Assembly (NCBI GenBank): GCA_041690235.1
Contig: JAWLHS010000001.1
Coordinates: 1-64,000, forward strand
Direction: 5' to 3'
DNA length: 64,000 nucleotides
DNA from: SLSG01 sp041690235
GTDB lineage: Bacteria > Bacteroidota > Bacteroidia > Bacteroidales > UBA7960
Shown piece by piece: positions 59,264 to 64,000 of the stretch (the stretch's first letter is position 1; each line of letters begins with the position of its first letter). The notes beneath the pieces were generated by a model, which saw only the letters and a program-made list of their open reading frames with translations, ran no database searches and had not been told where the DNA came from. The translations under genes and the position numbers were made by a program.

Positions 59264-62203
59264 ATGAAGCAAAAATGCATCATTTTCCTGACCCTGTTGC
59301 TGCTGGCCGGCGGCGCCTATGCCCAGCGCATAACTGTCAGGGGGACCGTCCGGTCGATCATGGAAGACAATATCACCATGCCCGGAGTCACCATCATGGT
59401 AGAAGGCACCACACAGGGAACCATTACCGACATTGAAGGGAGGTATGCCATTGAAGTCGAACCCGACGCCAACCTTGTTTTTTCCTATGTAGGAATGGAA
59501 ACCCAGGTGGTTCCCGTTCAGGGCCGCACCACCATTGATGTAGGGATGCGGATGGACGTGGCCCGGCTGGGAGAAGTGGTTGTGGTCGGTTACGGCACAG
59601 AGTCGAGCCGCCTGATATCGGGCTCAATGGGCGTTGTCGGAGAAGGAGAGATTCGTGACATCCCGCTGCGAACCGTCGACGGTGTGTTACAGGGACGCTC
59701 TGCCGGGGTACAGATCAGTCAAAGTTCCGGAACACCGGGATCTGCCGCATCCGTGCGCATCAGGGGGAACAGTTCCATCACGGCAGGAAACGAACCCCTG
59801 TATGTCATCGATGGCATACCTCTTACCACCGGAAACTACGGACAGGTCGGGTTCAGCGGACAGGGCATCACGGCCCTTTCTGACATCAACCCCAACGACA
59901 TCGAATCCATCACGGTCCTGAAAGATGCTTCAGCGGCGGCGATCTACGGAGCCAGGGCCACCAACGGGGTCATCCTGATCACCACCCGCAGGGGGGCTCA
60001 GAAGGAAACCACCATCAACTTTAACGCCAGCGTAGGAATGCAGGAGGTGGTGGAACTCCAGGAAATGCTGAATGCAGAGCAATGGCACGACTACCGGGGC
60101 ACTCAGCCTGAACCGGGAGAACCCCTTGTCGACACCGACTGGCTCAGCCAGGTCTTCCGGACCGCCCCCATGTCAAACTATGAACTGTCGGCCACCGGCG
60201 GGGGGGAGAATACGAACTTCTTTGTTTCAGGAAACTATTTTAACCAGGAAGGGATATTGCTTGGCACCTCTTACGAACGCCTGAACACCCGCCTGAACCT
60301 GGACCACCGCATCAGTGACCGGGCAAGCATGGGCGTGAGCTTCGGGGCCAGTTATTCCCTGAACAACCGGGTTGAAGGCGACCAGTCGCTCAACGGGGTA
60401 CTGCCCAACGCCTTGACCATGCCACCCATCCACCCGGTTTACAACGAAGACGGTTCCTATAATGAACACGGGCCCTATGCCAACCCGGTTGCCATCGGGA
60501 AAGAAGCCATCAATGAAGCACACTCCTACCGTACCATTGGAAACGCTTTCCTGGACTACCGGATATTCGATAAGCTGAGTTTCAACACAAAGTGGGGCTT
60601 TGACCTTCTGAGCCTGCGTGAACACAGTTACGACCCGCCCACGACCAGGCAGGGGGCCAGGTCGAACGGCATCGGACTGGAAGCCCAGAATAATGTAATG
60701 AATATCGTGTCCAATAATGTGCTCAGATACGTCAACACTTTTTCTGCAGTTCATAACGTGGAAGCCCTGGCCGGATACTCGTTCGAAATCTTCCAGCGCA
60801 GAAACCAGTTCTCACGCGGGGTGGACTTCCCCGGACCGTACTTCGAATACATCAGCGAGGCAGCCACCATCACGGATGCTTATGCCAGGGCCGTAAACCG
60901 GGGCATCAACTCTTATTTCGGTCAGGCCAAATACAACTATGATTACAAATACATCTTCTCATTCAGCGGGCGCCTTGATGGTTCCTCCAAGTTCGGGGAA
61001 AACAACCGCTACGGGTTTTTTCCAGCCGCATCCCTTGCCTGGCGCATTTCGGAGGAAGGTTTCTTTCAAAACATGAATACCCCTTTCAATGAGTTCCGGC
61101 TCAGGTTAAGCTACGGACTGACCGGGAACGATGGAATTCCCGATTTTGCCTTCCTGAACCTCTACCGGGGCGGGGCCAATTACCTGGGACAGGCCGGCAT
61201 TGCGCCCTCCCAGCTTCCCAACCCTGACCTGAAGTGGGAAACCACCTCCCAGCGTAACATCGGAATGGACGTTGGACTGTGGAACGACAGGCTGGAAGTC
61301 TCCGTCGATTATTACAACAACCAAACCAAAGACCTGCTCTTCAGCCGTCCGGTCTCCATGACCTCTGGATATTCCAGCATCACATCCAACATCGGCGAAC
61401 TCGAAAACAAAGGGGTGGAACTTTCCATTTCCTCTGTCAACCTGCAGTCGGCCGACCTCGAATGGATAACCCGGCTAAACCTCAGTCACAACCGCAACCA
61501 GGTGCTTTCCCTTTATAAGGATCAGCCCCTTGACAACCTGGGAAGAGGAAGCAACAGCGTCAGGGTGGGCGAACCCATGGGCATTTTCTTTGGTTACAGA
61601 AGCCTGGGCGTGGACCCCTCCACCGGGGAAATGGTATTTGACGATGTGAACGGGGACGGCCTGATCAATGCCGATGACCGTGTGAAGATTGGAGATCCCA
61701 ATCCGGATTTGACCGGCGGACTAACCAATAACCTGCGGTACAAACAATTCGATTTGTCTGTTTTCCTTCAATTCTCCTATGGCAACGACATTTTCAATGG
61801 GAACCGCCTGTACATCGAGTCCATGAAAGGCTCGGACAACCAAAGCATCGCCATTCTTGACCGGTGGCGGCAACCGGGCGACAGGACCCACGTACCCCGG
61901 GTGACCGAAACCGACCCCAATAACAACAACCGCATTTCTTCACGATTTATAGAAGACGGTTCCTACCTGCGGGTCAAAAACCTCACCCTCTCCTACAGCC
62001 TCAAAAGGGAAACTGCGGAAAAACTGCGCATCAGGAGTGCCCGGATCTATGTAAGCGGACAAAACCTGCTCACCTTTACCAATTATAGCGGGATGGATCC
62101 GGAGGTCAACTATGCAGGGGCTGACAACCTGCGCATCGGTACCGATTTCTTTACCCACCCCCATGCACGCACCGTCTCACTGGGAATCAACTTAGGACTC
62201 TAA
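59264..62203 (+). CDS. SusC/RagA-family TonB-linked outer membrane transporter
   Basis: The 979-residue transporter has a signal peptide (1-20, ending GGAYAQ), a carboxypeptidase-regulatory-like domain (about 22-105; VRGTVRSIMEDNITMPGVTI, GTITDIEGRYAIEV), the TonB-box-like LGEVVVVGYGTESSRLISGS, a plug (about 115-230; SVRIRGNSSITAGNEPLYVIDGIP, SITVLKDASAAAIYGARATNGVIL), and a large barrel. It lacks the extra N-terminal STN domain of FecA-type regulators, so no anti-sigma signalling is expected. It forms the lidded import pore with the SusD protein 12 bp downstream. Confidence 0.97.
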   Translation: MKQKCIIFLTLLLLAGGAYAQRITVRGTVRSIMEDNITMPGVTIMVEGTTQGTITDIEGRYAIEVEPDANLVFSYVGMETQVVPVQGRTTIDVGMRMDVARLGEVVVVGYGTESSRLISGSMGVVGEGEIRDIPLRTVDGVLQGRSAGVQISQSSGTPGSAASVRIRGNSSITAGNEPLYVIDGIPLTTGNYGQVGFSGQGITALSDINPNDIESITVLKDASAAAIYGARATNGVILITTRRGAQKETTINFNASVGMQEVVELQEMLNAEQWHDYRGTQPEPGEPLVDTDWLSQVFRTAPMSNYELSATGGGENTNFFVSGNYFNQEGILLGTSYERLNTRLNLDHRISDRASMGVSFGASYSLNNRVEGDQSLNGVLPNALTMPPIHPVYNEDGSYNEHGPYANPVAIGKEAINEAHSYRTIGNAFLDYRIFDKLSFNTKWGFDLLSLREHSYDPPTTRQGARSNGIGLEAQNNVMNIVSNNVLRYVNTFSAVHNVEALAGYSFEIFQRRNQFSRGVDFPGPYFEYISEAATITDAYARAVNRGINSYFGQAKYNYDYKYIFSFSGRLDGSSKFGENNRYGFFPAASLAWRISEEGFFQNMNTPFNEFRLRLSYGLTGNDGIPDFAFLNLYRGGANYLGQAGIAPSQLPNPDLKWETTSQRNIGMDVGLWNDRLEVSVDYYNNQTKDLLFSRPVSMTSGYSSITSNIGELENKGVELSISSVNLQSADLEWITRLNLSHNRNQVLSLYKDQPLDNLGRGSNSVRVGEPMGIFFGYRSLGVDPSTGEMVFDDVNGDGLINADDRVKIGDPNPDLTGGLTNNLRYKQFDLSVFLQFSYGNDIFNGNRLYIESMKGSDNQSIAILDRWRQPGDRTHVPRVTETDPNNNNRISSRFIEDGSYLRVKNLTLSYSLKRETAEKLRIRSARIYVSGQNLLTFTNYSGMDPEVNYAGADNLRIGTDFFTHPHARTVSLGINLGL

Positions 62204-62215
62204 ACCAAGAAAAAG

Positions 62216-63568
62216 ATGAAAAAGACAGTAATAATCTCCGCAATCATTGCATTGTTTCTCCCGGCCTGCGAGATCCTCGAGGTAGATCCGTCACACTCCA
62301 TGCCAGCCGACCAGGCCATTACCGATGCCACAGGGGTACAAAGGGGCATTCTGGGCTGTTACGACGCCATGCAGGGTGTAGGACATTATGGTCGCAACTA
62401 CATTGTGGTGGGCGATCTGACAACCGACATTCTGACCTGGTCTGGCACCACGGCGGGCTACAATCAAATCAACAACAACACCATTCTTGCCGACAACGTA
62501 ATCGTTGAGGGCATTTGGGCAAGTATATACAACGGACTGAACCGGATCAACAACGTCATTGTCCAGATACCGGGCGTGGAAAACATGACAACGGAAGGGA
62601 AAAACAAAGCCCTGGCCGAGCTCTATTTCCTGCGGGCCCTGCATCACTATGACCTGGTCAGGCTGTTCGGGGACATCCCGATGCGGACCGCACCGGTATT
62701 TGCCGATGAAGCAAGCCTTAATGTGCCAAGAGATCCGGTCAGCGAGGTGATGCAGCTGGTTCATGACGACCTGGACTTTGCCATCCTGCACCTGGCCCCG
62801 GAGATTACCCGTGGCAAGGCATCCAAAGCAGCCGCACAGGCGCTGAAGGCAAGGGTTTCACTACATTCCTATTTCATGACATCCCAAACCAGCTACCTGA
62901 ACGATGCCAAAACCCATGCCTCGGCAGTTATTGACCATCCCGGACTGGAACTTGAAACCAATTACCAGGTGCTGTTCTCAGGGGAATCTAACAGTGAAGC
63001 CATTTTTGAGGTGGAGTTCAATGAACAGGACCGCAACCGATATGCAGAGTATTTTTTTCATACCTCCATGAGCGGACGCTACGAATTTTCCCCGACCCCC
63101 TCTTTTATTGACTCTTTCGCCCCGGATGACATCCGGAAAGATGTCATTATCGGCACAGCACTGGGCAATCCATTTGCCAATAAATACAACGATATTGTTT
63201 CAGGTACGGATAATGCACCCGTACTGCGCCTGGCAGAAATGTACCTGATCAGGGCCGAAGCGGAAACCGAGTTGCAGGGCAACCCGGCCAGCATCCGCCG
63301 GGATATTGATGCCATCAGGGTAAGGGCCGGACTCTTACCAACGACCATATCCGACAACAATTACCAGGCATTCAGGCTGGAAATTGAATCCCAGCGGATG
63401 AAAGAGTTTGCTTTCGAAGGCCATCGATGGTTTGACCTGATCAGAACCGGAAGGGCCCTGGCCGTCCTCGAAAACCTGAACTCTGAGAACCAAACCCTGT
63501 TCCCGATTCCGCTGACAGAGATTCTGGCAAACGACAACCCGGGAATGACCCAAAACCCCGGCTACTAA
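62216..63568 (+). CDS. SusD/RagB-family surface lipoprotein
   Basis: The 450-residue protein is the lid and binding partner of the upstream SusC. It has a lipoprotein signal (IALFLPACEIL, lipid cysteine about residue 18) and SusD features: tetratricopeptide-like helices with AELYFLRALHHYDLVRLFGDIP, KAAAQALKARVSLHSYF, LAEMYLIRAEAETELQG, and the C-terminal ESQRMKEFAFEGHRWFDLIRTGRAL. At 450 residues it is at the short end of the family, which often exceeds 500. A 14-bp direct duplication flanks its stop codon. Confidence 0.96.
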   Translation: MKKTVIISAIIALFLPACEILEVDPSHSMPADQAITDATGVQRGILGCYDAMQGVGHYGRNYIVVGDLTTDILTWSGTTAGYNQINNNTILADNVIVEGIWASIYNGLNRINNVIVQIPGVENMTTEGKNKALAELYFLRALHHYDLVRLFGDIPMRTAPVFADEASLNVPRDPVSEVMQLVHDDLDFAILHLAPEITRGKASKAAAQALKARVSLHSYFMTSQTSYLNDAKTHASAVIDHPGLELETNYQVLFSGESNSEAIFEVEFNEQDRNRYAEYFFHTSMSGRYEFSPTPSFIDSFAPDDIRKDVIIGTALGNPFANKYNDIVSGTDNAPVLRLAEMYLIRAEAETELQGNPASIRRDIDAIRVRAGLLPTTISDNNYQAFRLEIESQRMKEFAFEGHRWFDLIRTGRALAVLENLNSENQTLFPIPLTEILANDNPGMTQNPGY

Positions 63569-63580
63569 AACCCCGGCTAC
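63552..63580. repeat. 14-bp direct duplication around the susD stop
   Basis: AAAACCCCGGCTAC occurs at 63552-63565 and again at 63567-63580, separated by one T; the stop TAA at 63566-63568 lies at the junction. It looks like a simple slippage duplication. Confidence 0.9.
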
Positions 63581-63613
63581 CAAACCAGAGTGCAAACCCA
63601 AACACATGGAACA

Positions 63614-64000
63614 ATGAATGCAAAAACCAACAACCTTCTCATACTGATGGCCGCAGGGCTCATGGTCCTGTCCATCCACTCCTGCAAAGATGATCCGGTT
63701 CAGATTCCGGAGGCCAGCACCCAGGCCATGTTTTCCTGGGAGATTGACACCCTCCGGGAAGGTGATGCAATCACCGGCTTCGGCGTTCAGTTTACCAACC
63801 AGTCAATCCTGGCCCAGTCGTACCATTGGGACTTTGGAAACGGAGAAACGGCTACAGAAGAAAACCCCTATGTGACCTATACCGAATCCGGACAATATAC
63901 CGTGACCCTGACAGTGACCAGCGCCTACGACTTGCATTACAACCGCCTGGAACGCACGGCAAACATCACCCTGGCCACCGGGGCCCTGCCACTGCCCTAT
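63614..64000 (+). CDS. PKD-domain lipoprotein, 5' part
   Basis: The gene runs off the window end; 129 codons are visible. The lipoprotein signal (LMAAGLMVLSIHSCKDD, lipid cysteine at residue 24) is followed by a PKD domain (about 36-120) with the typical YHWDFGNGETATEENPYVTY and GQYTVTLTVT. It is 45 bp after susD and completes a susC-susD-accessory-lipoprotein set, where such proteins usually bind the imported glycan or peptide at the cell surface. Which substrate is imported cannot be told from the visible part. Confidence 0.85.
   Translation, partial: MNAKTNNLLILMAAGLMVLSIHSCKDDPVQIPEASTQAMFSWEIDTLREGDAITGFGVQFTNQSILAQSYHWDFGNGETATEENPYVTYTESGQYTVTLTVTSAYDLHYNRLERTANITLATGALPLPY

Overview
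The window reads as chromosomal DNA of a Bacteroidota member, most likely an anaerobic or facultative Bacteroidales/Marinilabiliales-type bacterium. The pointers are a SusC/SusD pair with a PKD lipoprotein (59264-64000), many large FtsX-type permeases, LytTR and RprX/RprY-type two-component genes, a sufBCD-S-E-DUF59 operon, and repeated matches to the Bacteroidota promoter (TTTG, 19-21 nt, TAnnTTTG) instead of -35/-10 boxes. Shine-Dalgarno sites are mostly absent, as is usual in that phylum. I see no phage, transposase, integrase, rRNA or CRISPR. The assignment is inference from gene content.

Layout. 12-8326: a five-gene redox cluster, consisting of a NapH/NosR-type membrane polyferredoxin, a membrane-anchored beta-propeller, a NuoE-NuoF-ferredoxin fusion flavoprotein, a 2Fe-2S/FAD/4Fe-4S subunit whose GltD-like core lacks the NAD(P)-binding half, and a secreted beta-propeller. 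It looks like an NADH-linked electron-transfer module feeding a membrane protein. 8333-8642: three 106-bp tandem repeats with nested palindromes. 8682-14036: glycosyltransferase, overlapping ABC ATPase and giant FtsX permease. 14153-18399: a signalling cassette (LytS-type sensor without kinase, solute-binding-domain histidine kinase, Rcp1-like receiver). 18422-23937: acetyltransferase, TonB-dependent receptor, M19 dipeptidase, two small exported proteins.

23997-28632 (minus): a tight four-gene operon of hybrid kinase, receiver-HisKA_2 kinase, LytTR regulator and PhcB-like methyltransferase, which resembles the phcBSRQ cell-density system of Ralstonia in composition. 28945-32903: pnuC, then mutT-like, pth, rplY and prs, a tRNA-Leu(CAA) with a clear promoter and terminator, and a small unknown gene. 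32918-41939: two ATPase-less FtsX permeases and two lipoproteins flanking an RprX/RprY-like two-component pair; the promoter of that pair carries three GTTAA boxes at exact 10-bp spacing, and a candidate minus-strand small RNA lies next to it.

42180-50599: a tocopherol-cyclase-like protein, the suf operon under a near-perfect promoter, gcvH, and a VanZ-like protein. 50728-59024: tonB, recG, a ketopantoate-reductase-like enzyme, an outer-membrane barrel, a PAP2-like membrane protein coupled to rpoN, and asnS. 59264-64000: susC-susD-PKD lipoprotein, the last cut by the window end. Housekeeping genes fill most of 29 kb-59 kb; the unusual material is the redox cluster, the 106-bp repeats, the Phc-like operon and the rprX control region.
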